From an uncultured Candidatus Melainabacteria bacterium (GTDB lineage: Bacteria; Cyanobacteriota; Vampirovibrionia; Gastranaerophilales; Gastranaerophilaceae): a stretch of 19,161 nucleotides of DNA. Numbering within the stretch: the first letter of the stretch is position 1; each line of letters begins with the position of its first letter. Location: positions 1-19,161 of the forward strand of contig CAMHMW010000016.1 in NCBI GenBank assembly GCA_946186335.1, written 5' to 3'. The notes under the pieces were generated by a model. It had not been told where the DNA came from. It was given only the letters and a program-made list of their open reading frames with translations, and did not search any database. Of the stretch, positions 13,352-19,161 are shown piece by piece. The position numbers and the translations under genes are program-made.

Positions 13352-14659
13352 TTAACCAAAAATTACAACCGAAATAACCGCAAAAATTATAAGTGCCAGA
13401 TTGTAATGCAAAAATGTCGGAATACAGGTATCGTGAATGTGGTTATGCTGACCGTCAGCATTTAATCCCGCAGTCGGCCCAAGTGTTGTATCGGAAGCAG
13501 GCGAACCGGCATCCCCCAATGCAGCCGCAGCGGCAAGTATAATTATCATCGATGGAATACTGAAACCGAGTTTCAGGCAAATCGGAATATATAAAACCGC
13601 AAGGATAGGTATTGTACCGAAAGAAGTTCCTATTCCCATTGTAATAAACAGTCCGACAACAAGCATAAGAATTGCGGCAATAATCTTGCTTGACATCATA
13701 TACGGAGTAACCATATTCACCATACTTTCAATTCCGCCCGTTGCCTTCATAACCGCCGCAAATCCTGCGGCAACAAGCATAACAAATGCAACATACCCCA
13801 TCAGTCCGACACCCTCGTTAATAAGTTTGTCCATTTTGTCATGGTCAATTGCCCGAAATCCGAAAATTACGGATAAACCGACCAAAGCCCCTAACGGGAG
13901 AGAATTTGTCCACAGTTGGACAACAAGGGTTAAAACCGCCGCCAAAAGTGTAATATAATGATTTTTATTAAGGTGCATATCTTCTTTTTCTGTAATTACC
14001 GCCTGAGTATTTTCATAATCTCTCGGTTTTGCATAAGAAATAAATATTGCAGCCAAAAATGCAATAAACATTCCTAAGCCAAGTATCCACGTATATTTCC
14101 AAATTTCGTTTTTAACAACCTCCACTCCGTTTTGGAGCATATTTTCGGCAATCAAGCCCTGAAATATTAACCCGAACCCCGCAGGAATTACAATATACGG
14201 TGCCTTTAAACCGAAAGCCAAACCGCAGGCAACCGCACGTCTGTCAATTTTCAGTTCGTTCATAATAACCAGAAGCGGCGGTATTAAAATCGGAATAAAG
14301 GCAATATGAACCGGAATAAGGTTTTGGGAAAGCATAGCAATGGCCGTTAATATAAATATCAAAAGATATTTTTTTGATTTTATTGCTGAGGCAATTTTCA
14401 TTGACAATACAGGTGCAAGTCCTGTGTGAGTCATTGATGCGGCAAACGCACCAAGTAAAATATAACTCAGTGCGGTTTCTGAATTTGCCCCCATTCCGTG
14501 AATAAAAATATCCATAATTTCATTTATACCTATGTGACCGGCAAGACCACCCGCAACCGATGATATAATAAGTGCAAGCAAGACATTTACCCTGCATAAA
14601 CACAATACGCAAAGTAAAACTACGGATATTATTATCGGGTTTGTTATAAATGAAATCAT
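13352..14659 (-). CDS. Na+/H+ antiporter family (NhaC/YuiF-like) membrane protein
   Basis: A 435-aa integral membrane protein with about ten to twelve hydrophobic helices. It shows the sequence style of the ion transporter group annotated as Na+/H+ antiporter family (YuiF-like): an N-terminal helix pair, SQNLIPVHIAFIPILIPPLL near 108-127, FGLKAPYIVIPAGFG near 150-165, and a late Gly/Ser-rich motif, ITMGIGTSFGTIPIL near 339-353, followed by AAAAALGDAGSPASDTTLGP (about 375-394). Family members exchange sodium for protons or carry amino acids; the substrate cannot be decided here. The ATG at 14659 is the only plausible start, because an in-frame stop lies four codons upstream. No clear ribosome site is seen. 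Confidence 0.85.
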   Translation of the reverse strand: MISFITNPIIISVVLLCVLCLCRVNVLLALIISSVAGGLAGHIGINEIMDIFIHGMGANSETALSYILLGAFAASMTHTGLAPVLSMKIASAIKSKKYLLIFILTAIAMLSQNLIPVHIAFIPILIPPLLVIMNELKIDRRAVACGLAFGLKAPYIVIPAGFGLIFQGLIAENMLQNGVEVVKNEIWKYTWILGLGMFIAFLAAIFISYAKPRDYENTQAVITEKEDMHLNKNHYITLLAAVLTLVVQLWTNSLPLGALVGLSVIFGFRAIDHDKMDKLINEGVGLMGYVAFVMLVAAGFAAVMKATGGIESMVNMVTPYMMSSKIIAAILMLVVGLFITMGIGTSFGTIPILAVLYIPICLKLGFSIPSMIIILAAAAALGDAGSPASDTTLGPTAGLNADGQHNHIHDTCIPTFLHYNLALIIFAVISVVIFG

Positions 14660-14705
14660 TACCCGACAAGATTACCATAAAAATATAATCAAAAAAAGTT
14701 TTATA

Positions 14706-14734
14706 TTTACATTTTTCCCTCATTGGTGTAATAT
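14706..14734 (+). promoter_or_regulatory. Promoter of the YkgJ-type gene
   Basis: TTTACA (14706-14711), a 17-base spacer and TAATAT (14729-14734). Transcription would begin near 14741, giving a short leader that contains the AAAGGAAG ribosome site before the ATG at 14756. Confidence 0.55.
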
Positions 14735-14755
14735 TCTGCAAAGGAAGCGGGGTTT

Positions 14756-15340
14756 ATGTTAGAAAATTATATTGCTTATCTTATGGTGCTTGATGAAAAA
14801 TTAAACAGGTTTTTCAATGAACAAAAGCCGTATATTTTTTGCAGACCCGGTTGTTCAAAATGCTGCCGGAATGCAATTTATCCCTATTCAAGAATAGAAC
14901 TAGAGTATTTAAAAACGGGGTTTAACCGTCTGCCTTATAATATTAAAGAACAAATCAGACAAAATATTGAAAAGACAATAAATGACAAAAAGAATTTTAA
15001 AGGGGAAAAGTTCACCTATGTATGCCCGTTTTTGGTAAATGATATGTGTTCTGTCTATAATCAGCGTGGAATAATCTGCCGCACGTTCGGTCTTATGCAG
15101 ATATACCCCAAAGGAGGACAGGATATCCCGTTCTGTGTTGAACTAGGACTGAATTATTCAAATGTCTATGACCCTGAAAAAAATATTATCTCAAAAGAAA
15201 TGTTTAAAACTCTCGGAGTGAAAGAAGAACCGAATGCCTATAATATTGCGTATGATTTTTTAACAGATGCGGATTTTGGCAAGGGTTTCGGTTTTGAATT
15301 TGGGGAAGTAAAGCCGCTGATTGACTGGTTTATCGATTAA
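14756..15340 (+). CDS. YkgJ-family cysteine-cluster protein
   Basis: A 194-aa cytoplasmic protein of the YkgJ-type Zn/Fe-chelating family. The signature is an N-terminal FCRPGCSKCCR cluster (Cys29, 33, 36, 37), then CPFLVNDMCSVYNQRGIICRTFG (Cys90, 98, 108; read as two pieces around Val100) and a final Cys127 in IPFCVELG. These eight cysteines could hold one or two metal ions or an iron-sulfur cluster. The family has no firmly established function. The ATG at 14756 follows a good AAAGGAAG ribosome site, and a promoter is visible. It is divergent from the antiporter gene and convergent with pflA. Confidence 0.85.
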   Translation: MLENYIAYLMVLDEKLNRFFNEQKPYIFCRPGCSKCCRNAIYPYSRIELEYLKTGFNRLPYNIKEQIRQNIEKTINDKKNFKGEKFTYVCPFLVNDMCSVYNQRGIICRTFGLMQIYPKGGQDIPFCVELGLNYSNVYDPEKNIISKEMFKTLGVKEEPNAYNIAYDFLTDADFGKGFGFEFGEVKPLIDWFID

Positions 15341-15352
15341 ATTATTAAATTT

Positions 15353-15376
15353 GTTGGGTAAGAATGCCCAACCTGC
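15353..15376 (+). repeat. Dispersed palindromic repeat, copy 3
   Basis: GTTGGGTAAGAATGCCCAAC followed by CTGC. A 6-bp perfect stem (GTTGGG / CCCAAC). It is the most diverged of the three copies and lies between the convergent YkgJ-type gene and pflA, where it could serve as a shared 3' hairpin. Confidence 0.65.
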
Positions 15377-15398
15377 ATTATTTCAGCCCAACATTTAA

Positions 15399-16133
15399 TT
15401 ATACTTTCATTTCGTTCAAAATAACATCTCTTGCCTGAATTGCTTCCTCTTTTGTCAGAGGCGGAGTTTCTTCAAGCGGATATTCAATTCCCAATTCTTT
15501 ATATTTACCCCTTGCCATATCGTGATAGGGTAAAACATCAAGAGCCTGAACATTGTTTAATGTTTTTAAAAATTTTCCCAGTTCGGCAAGGTATTCTTCA
15601 TTAAAGGTTATTTGAGGAACGACAACGTGTCGTATCCAGACGGGAATTTTATTTTCCGAAAGAAACTGTGCAAAAGCCAAGATGTTTTTGTTTGAATGCC
15701 CCGTTAGTTTTTTATGTTCATCATCGTTTATATGTTTTATATCAAGCAAAACCAAATCGGTGTATTTTATCAGTTCTTTAATTCTTTCGGAATTTTCTGG
15801 GATAAATAACACCCCAGAGGTATCAATTGCGGTATGAATATTTTTTTCTTTTGCAGCCTTAAATAATTCCGTAACAAATTCAATTTGCATTAACGGTTCT
15901 CCGCCCGTTACGGTAATTCCTCCCTTGCAAAATTCTTTAACACTTTCGTACCTGTTAAGTATCTCTTCAACAGACATTTGTTTGTTTGTATTTATCTCCC
16001 ATGTATCGGGGTTGTGGCAGTATTTGCAGCGCATGGGACACCCCTGCATAAACACGACAAACCGAACCCCCGGACCGTCAACTGTTCCGCAGGTTTCGAT
16101 AGAATGAATGTTGCCGAAAATTTCATCTGTCAT
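15399..16133 (-). CDS. pflA: Pyruvate formate-lyase activating enzyme (radical SAM)
   Basis: PFL-activase cleaves S-adenosylmethionine with a [4Fe-4S] cluster and installs the glycyl radical in pyruvate formate-lyase, the key step of anaerobic pyruvate cleavage to acetyl-CoA and formate. Numbering from the ATG at 16139, the cluster motif is CPMRCKYC (Cys34, 38, 41). It is preceded by the typical SIETCGTVDGPGVRFVVFMQG (shown with its core DGPG near 21-24). GGEPL lies at 79-83, TAIDTSG near 107-113, and DLVLLDIKH and VWIRHVVVP follow. Length (about 244 aa) is normal. No PFL gene is in the window. I prefer the ATG at 16133, because a TAAAAT box ends six bases before it and no ribosome site precedes either ATG. 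Confidence 0.93.
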   Translation of the reverse strand: MTDEIFGNIHSIETCGTVDGPGVRFVVFMQGCPMRCKYCHNPDTWEINTNKQMSVEEILNRYESVKEFCKGGITVTGGEPLMQIEFVTELFKAAKEKNIHTAIDTSGVLFIPENSERIKELIKYTDLVLLDIKHINDDEHKKLTGHSNKNILAFAQFLSENKIPVWIRHVVVPQITFNEEYLAELGKFLKTLNNVQALDVLPYHDMARGKYKELGIEYPLEETPPLTKEEAIQARDVILNEMKV

Positions 16134-16145
16134 AATCATATTTTA
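16134..16145 (-). promoter_or_regulatory. Possible leaderless -10 element of pflA
   Basis: On the minus strand TAAAAT (complement of 16140-16145) ends six bases before the ATG at 16133. No good -35 is visible, because the expected position falls within the terminator of the upstream small gene. This is a weak case. Confidence 0.35.
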
Positions 16146-16149
16146 ATAC

Positions 16150-16184
16150 AAAAAAGCGGCGGTGGAGCAAATACTCCGCCGTCA
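16150..16184 (-). terminator. Terminator of the 58-aa gene
   Basis: On the minus strand CGGCGGAG, TATTTG and CTCCACCGCCG form a GC-rich stem with a three-base bulge, followed by CTTTTTT. It separates the small gene from pflA. Confidence 0.75.
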
Positions 16185-16251
16185 TAATTTTATTCTTCCT
16201 GTTCGTTGTTTCCTGTTATATTTACAAAACCTTTTTTAACATAACTGTATT

Positions 16252-16428
16252 TTAGTATGAGTTTTTTCTGATAAGTTCTGAAATTTTTAGTGCCTGCGGT
16301 TCTTTCGGCTTTCTTTCGGGTCTTTCAACAGGGGTTGAAACATCTTTAAATCCTGACAGTCCGACTTTTGAAACTGTATCCTCTTTTAACATAAAAATTT
16401 CCTGTAACAATGAAATAATATTGCCCAT
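16252..16428 (-). CDS. Small hypothetical protein, 58 aa
   Basis: A short gene with all signals of a real one: a TATAAT box (complement of 16447-16452), an excellent AGGAG seven bases before the ATG at 16428, a full frame to TAA at 16252-16254, and a GC-rich terminator downstream. The protein begins MGNIISLLQEIFMLKED, possibly a short amphipathic helix, then has a Pro/Lys/Arg-rich middle (VERPERKPKEPQ) and ends ALKISELIRKNSY. No family is recognised. The tail resembles that of the 61-aa protein at 4159-4344. The predicted leader is only about 12 bases and contains little besides the ribosome site. Confidence 0.75.
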   Translation of the reverse strand: MGNIISLLQEIFMLKEDTVSKVGLSGFKDVSTPVERPERKPKEPQALKISELIRKNSY

Positions 16429-16446
16429 GGTGTTTCTCCTAATTCT

Positions 16447-16488
16447 ATTATAACGTTTAATCCGCTGTTTATATCATACGTTTAAACG
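16447..16488 (-). promoter_or_regulatory. Promoter of the 58-aa gene with operator-like repeats
   Basis: The minus-strand TATAAT at 16447-16452 is abutted by ACGTTTAA at 16453-16460 (plus strand). The same octamer recurs 25 bases on (16478-16485) within the perfect palindrome CGTTTAAACG (16479-16488). The spacing suits a repressor or activator acting on this or the divergent gene. No strong -35 is seen. Confidence 0.4.
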
Positions 16489-16517
16489 ATTTATGACTAA
16501 AAACTCATCGGGCTTTG

Positions 16518-16526
16518 TGGTATATT
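16518..16526 (+). promoter_or_regulatory. Extended -10 promoter of the HEAT-like gene
   Basis: TGGTATATT is an extended -10 (TG-N-TATATT) with no clear -35. The start would be near 16533, giving a leader of about 22 bases that includes the ribosome site GAGGT at 16544-16548. Confidence 0.45.
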
Positions 16527-16554
16527 TTATGTACAGACAAAAAGAGGTAAAAAT

Positions 16555-17265
16555 TTGAATACTGATTATTATGAAAATTTGGATGAAAATTTTACTCAGG
16601 CGTTGAAAATGTATGAGAGTGAATATTCTCATGATGAACTCATTGAATTTTTACGCACGGGAAATATTGTTCAAAGACAGATTTCCGCTCTTATGCTTGA
16701 CGGTATAAATTCAAAAGAAGATGCAAAAGTTCTGCTTTCTAATCTGACGGGACAGGACGGTAAAATCAGAGAAGCGGTTTCAATGAGATTAAATGAGTTT
16801 ATGGCAAAACCCGAATTGCTGTTGTATTTTGACGGTGCCAAAAATTGTCAGGTCTTTTTGGATTCTGTTATTGATATTAACGGAAATATTTGCCGTAACG
16901 TCATTTCTGCAATAACAAATTTAAAAAATGACGAAAATTTCTGCGAAAAATTTTCATCTGGTCTTGTTCGAATGACGAAATCTTTGCTTGATATTGTTGA
17001 AAAATTTAATTTTCAGGACGGAAAGTACAAGGTTAATAAAGAAGTTTTCAAATTGTACTGGTGTCTTGAAACGATTTATGAGTTTTATGACAGGATAAAT
17101 TTTCCTGATTTAAAAGAGATTATAATGCGTTCTAAAAATATCCGGGAATATACAATTCGTGAAAAAGCCGCCAAAATTCTTTCCCGTGATTTTGATGACG
17201 GGGAACTCCTTGCGGTAAAAGAAGATTTGAAGAATGATGAAAATTATTATGTCCGCAGATTTTAG
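16555..17265 (+). CDS. HEAT-repeat-like helical protein
   Basis: A 236-aa soluble, acidic, all-helical protein. Segments such as RQISALMLDGINSKEDAKVL, IREAVSMRLNEFM and IREKAAKILSRDFDDGELL have the paired-helix pattern of HEAT/armadillo repeats, typical of protein-binding scaffolds. The match is by pattern only. No enzyme motif, signal peptide or membrane segment is visible. The start is TTG at 16555, supported by AGAGGT seven bases upstream and by the absence of a better-placed ATG. The OmpH/Skp-like gene follows 72 bases later on the same strand; it has a strong ribosome site and could be co-transcribed. Confidence 0.7.
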   Translation: MNTDYYENLDENFTQALKMYESEYSHDELIEFLRTGNIVQRQISALMLDGINSKEDAKVLLSNLTGQDGKIREAVSMRLNEFMAKPELLLYFDGAKNCQVFLDSVIDINGNICRNVISAITNLKNDENFCEKFSSGLVRMTKSLLDIVEKFNFQDGKYKVNKEVFKLYWCLETIYEFYDRINFPDLKEIIMRSKNIREYTIREKAAKILSRDFDDGELLAVKEDLKNDENYYVRRF

Positions 17266-17337
17266 ATTATCCCCGATTGGTTAATTTATTAAATATCCCG
17301 TCTGATTTAGGATAAAAATATCAGAAAGGGGCGATTT

Positions 17338-17799
17338 ATGAAGAATAATATATGGTTTATTATTGCGTGTGTTTTGGTTTTTTGTGTGGGGTACAACCTC
17401 AATGACAGTGCGATTTCTTTTCCGAAATACAAGGTTGCGGTAGTTGATGTTTCAAAACTGCTGGAAAATTCCAATGCGGTACGGGAGTTAAAACGCTCTC
17501 AGGAAAAGGAAACGGAAGAATTAAATACTCTTATTTCAAAAGCGCAGAATGAATTATTAAACGAAACCGACAAGGATAAAATTTTGGAAAAAGAAGCCTC
17601 TTACAGACAACAAATTGAAAGTAAAAAAATGGCGATGGATAAAAAATATTCCGAGAAACTTGAAGTAATAAATACAAATATCCGAAATGTTGTATCAACG
17701 GAGGCGCATAAAGAAAATTACAATCTGGTCTTACCTGTCGGAATGGTTATAACAGGCGGGGATGATATAACCGACAAAGTTGTAAAACTTATTAAATAA
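17338..17799 (+). CDS. OmpH/Skp-like periplasmic chaperone-type protein
   Basis: A 153-aa protein with an N-terminal hydrophobic segment (about 5-22, uncleaved anchor or signal peptide), then YKVAVVDVSKLLENS. This is the short beta strand that opens Skp/OmpH proteins (usually VDxxxxxxxS). A Lys/Glu-rich antiparallel coiled coil follows (about 45-115, RELKRSQEKETEELNTLIS onward), and a closing strand YNLVLPVGMVITGGDDIT. Skp family members hold unfolded outer-membrane proteins in the periplasm, so presence of this gene favours a diderm cell. The sequence could also be a family relative with another role. AAAGGGG precedes the ATG at the right distance. No bamA or lpxD is visible nearby. Confidence 0.8.
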   Translation: MKNNIWFIIACVLVFCVGYNLNDSAISFPKYKVAVVDVSKLLENSNAVRELKRSQEKETEELNTLISKAQNELLNETDKDKILEKEASYRQQIESKKMAMDKKYSEKLEVINTNIRNVVSTEAHKENYNLVLPVGMVITGGDDITDKVVKLIK

Positions 17800-17940
17800 A
17801 AGTATAAATTGTTAAGATACGTTACTTTTTAAAACCCCCAAAAGGTTGTGTTTTTCGGTGTTTTGTCAGGTGAATGTGATTATTCGGGCATTTTTTTATT
17901 CTGATTTGTTTTTATATTCATGTAGCAAAAATTATTTTGT

Positions 17941-18011
17941 TTGATTTTTATTAAATATCGTTATATAAGTATAGTAATGAACAAAAATTAAACAATATCG
18001 TTAAATAAATA
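17941..18011 (+). promoter_or_regulatory. Promoter with an 18-nt direct repeat in front of the small secreted protein
   Basis: TTGATT (17941-17946), a 17-base spacer and TATAAG (17964-17969) make a plausible promoter. AATATCGTTATATAAGTA (17954-17971) covers the -10, and AATATCGTTAAATAAATA (17994-18011) repeats it exactly 40 bases downstream with two changes. Paired operators are the simplest reading. The rest of 17800-17940 has a weak hairpin and T-rich runs but no gene. Confidence 0.5.
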
Positions 18012-18036
18012 CAAATATCATAATAGGAGTAAAAAA

Positions 18037-18390
18037 ATGAAAAGATTTTTAGCATTATTGACAGTTATCGCTTTTACGGCAGGTACTGTATTAGCAACAG
18101 AACCGTTATTGCTTGATCCGATTAGTCCTGAAGTATTAAATTCAATACCGGGTGCGGTTCATTCAAACGTAAATGGTGTTACGGATGCAAACGGAGTCAG
18201 CGTAGCAATTCCGGGGCAAAACGGTATTGCTGCAACTTATGATCCGAATATGATTCCGCAAAATGCAGCTGCAAAAGGACAGCCGGTTCCGAAAAAACGT
18301 GTACCGAGAGTCAGAATTGTTACAAAACAGGGCAGACAAACCAATACTCAGTGGAATCCCGGCGGTAAAGGTACAAAATCATTCTTTTAA
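18037..18390 (+). CDS. Small secreted protein, 117 aa
   Basis: A clear Sec signal peptide, MKRFLALLTVIAFTAGTVLA, with probable cleavage before TEP (AXA-type site VLA). The mature part is about 97 residues. The first half is neutral to acidic and rich in Asn, Gly, Pro and Val; the second half is strongly basic (KKRVPRVRIVTKQGRQ). It ends WNPGGKGTKSFF. No cysteines or known domain are visible. A basic, Gly/Pro-rich exported tail might bind a polyanion such as LPS, teichoic acid or peptidoglycan, but this is speculation. It has a TAGGAG ribosome site, its own promoter with repeated sites and a very strong terminator, so it is a monocistronic, probably highly expressed gene. Confidence 0.8.
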   Translation: MKRFLALLTVIAFTAGTVLATEPLLLDPISPEVLNSIPGAVHSNVNGVTDANGVSVAIPGQNGIAATYDPNMIPQNAAAKGQPVPKKRVPRVRIVTKQGRQTNTQWNPGGKGTKSFF

Positions 18391-18406
18391 TAATGTTTTA
18401 TAAAAC

Positions 18407-18442
18407 AAAAATTGCGACTACCTTATGGTAGTCGCAATTTTT
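18407..18442 (+). terminator. Strong terminator after the small secreted protein gene
   Basis: AAAAATTGCGACTACC (18407-18422) and GGTAGTCGCAATTTTT (18427-18442) pair over 16 bp with a TTAT loop and A/T flanks, making it bidirectional in form. Confidence 0.9.
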
Positions 18443-18469
18443 AGTTTCATACAAAAATAAAGAAAAATA

Positions 18470-18478
18470 TGATATAAT
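18470..18478 (+). promoter_or_regulatory. Extended -10 promoter of the 63-aa gene
   Basis: TGATATAAT (TG-N-TATAAT, perfect extended -10), with no -35 of note. It gives a leader of about 50 bases before the ATG at 18535. Confidence 0.5.
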
Positions 18479-18534
18479 AAATGTAGAATTACAAAATAAA
18501 TTTAATTATATATTGAAAAATTCAAAGGAAATAA

Positions 18535-18726
18535 ATGGATAAAGAAGCACTACAAATGTTGAATATGTTTATGACAGCAACTCAAATGGCAAAATCAAGG
18601 AATGTCTTTGAATTTCGTTATCATGTTCAGCGTGCGGCATTACTTGAGCTATTTAAAAAGGCTTTTCCGTATATCAAAAATGAAACTAACCTATTAAACA
18701 TGGTTGATATAGCAATGAGGGGATAA
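18535..18726 (+). CDS. Small hypothetical helical protein, 63 aa
   Basis: Starts MDKEALQMLNMFMTATQMAKS and looks wholly helical, with regularly spaced Leu, Met, Phe and Ala. That fits a small helical bundle or dimer. No recognised family, signal peptide or metal site. It is supported by AAAGGAAA before the ATG and an extended -10 promoter. It converges with the Kelch-like gene, whose stop is only 13 bases away, with no separate terminator visible between them. Confidence 0.65.
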   Translation: MDKEALQMLNMFMTATQMAKSRNVFEFRYHVQRAALLELFKKAFPYIKNETNLLNMVDIAMRG

Positions 18727-18739
18727 TTTATTATAAATT

Positions 18740-19161
18740 TTATTTACCTTTGGGAACATATAATTCATTATTGATTCCGCCAAATATAAATATTCTGCCG
18801 TCATCAAGAATTACACTACGATTGCCGGCGTGTTTATATAACATTTTAATTAGCTTTACTTTGCCACTTTTTATATCTATAATCTCCGCATTATCAGATA
18901 TTTTGAGTGTTGTATCAAACATATTAAAATTGTTCTCATATTCATTTTTAAATCCGCCAAATATTATAAGTTTCCCATCAGTCGTTATGACAGGTCTTAT
19001 CGGCATATCAGGATTTATTGCTCTTGCAAAAGAAAATTGAGCCAGTGGTTTTACATCTTTCGTAAACGGATTAAAGATAAAAACTTTTTGATTTTTTATA
19101 TTCCCTATAACAATAAGGTGTTCATCATCCAATTTAATATATTCTGTTGACCGACTGATTT
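18740..19161 (-). CDS. Kelch-like beta-propeller protein, C-terminal part (5' end outside window)
   Basis: The frame is open to the window edge: upstream of the TTG at 19132 it continues ISRSTEYIKLDDEHLIVIG, so the real start lies beyond 19161. At least 140 residues are visible. The repeats ITTDGKLIIFGGFKNEYEN and RSVILDDGRIFIFGGINNE (about 49 residues apart) carry the DG-x-[IL]-[IF]-[IF]-GG pattern of Kelch blades, each followed by an Asn-rich turn. The conserved Tyr/Trp pair of classic Kelch is partly replaced. Such propellers bind proteins or glycans and are often secreted, but the N-terminus is missing, so location is unknown. The C-terminus ELYVPKGK closes soon after a blade. Confidence 0.7.
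   Translation of the reverse strand, partial: ISRSTEYIKLDDEHLIVIGNIKNQKVFIFNPFTKDVKPLAQFSFARAINPDMPIRPVITTDGKLIIFGGFKNEYENNFNMFDTTLKISDNAEIIDIKSGKVKLIKMLYKHAGNRSVILDDGRIFIFGGINNELYVPKGK

Noticed and set aside
14520..14741. 73-codon minus-strand frame overlapping the antiporter start
   Set aside because: It overlaps the N-terminal helices of the antiporter in another frame and has no ribosome site or recognisable content.
17818..17900. Terminator after the OmpH/Skp-like gene
   Set aside because: The AACC/GGTT and AATG/CATT pairings near the T runs are only four base pairs long, too weak to annotate.

Overview
The window looks like a chromosomal segment of an AT-rich, probably diderm, host-associated or anaerobic bacterium. 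Evidence for this is a pyruvate formate-lyase activase, an OmpH/Skp-like periplasmic protein, large TPR proteins with export signals and many small hypotheticals. A gut lineage such as the Gastranaerophilales (non-photosynthetic Cyanobacteria/Melainabacteria) is my best guess from overall flavour. It is an inference, not a demonstrated placement.

Layout. Positions 2-466 hold the 3' end of an unrecognised gene, ended by a clean hairpin-T terminator. A 350-nt island of palindromic repeats follows, then a Gln-rich membrane-anchored hypothetical on the minus strand (821-1438). A two-gene CHR (ChrA-like) transporter operon (1572-2652) converges on and overlaps prmC. prmC is translationally coupled to an upstream 171-aa gene (2638-3989). 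Next come a 61-aa small protein with a strong terminator, an AT-rich two-ORF HNH nuclease locus (4673-5535) that may be one frameshifted gene, and a tRNA-Ser(UGA) with its own promoter and terminator. A minus-strand operon follows: a 1433-aa TPR/disordered/coiled-coil envelope protein and a GtrA-like membrane protein (5856-10591). Divergent from it is tag, the DNA-3-methyladenine glycosylase. Then, all on the minus strand, lie a DmeF-like metal exporter without its usual C-terminal domain, a membrane-anchored TPR protein and an NhaC-like antiporter (11317-14659). A YkgJ-type Cys-cluster gene, pflA, a 58-aa small gene, a HEAT-like gene with a TTG start, an OmpH/Skp-like gene, a small secreted protein with a repeat-bearing promoter, a 63-aa gene and a Kelch-like gene cut by the window edge complete the segment.

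The most interesting signal is regulatory. Several genes with no Shine-Dalgarno sequence have a -10 box exactly six bases upstream of the start codon, which puts the predicted transcription start on the A of ATG. The -35/-10 pair is strong for the 171-aa/prmC operon, the HNH locus and the DmeF-like gene, and weaker for the CHR operon, tag and pflA. Other genes in the window have ordinary AGGAG-type sites. This suggests two modes of translation initiation in one genome, leaderless and SD-led. Other points of interest are a dispersed 24-nt palindrome present three times, linear-motif repeats inside the 1433-aa protein, and an 18-nt direct repeat 40 bases apart in front of the small secreted protein.
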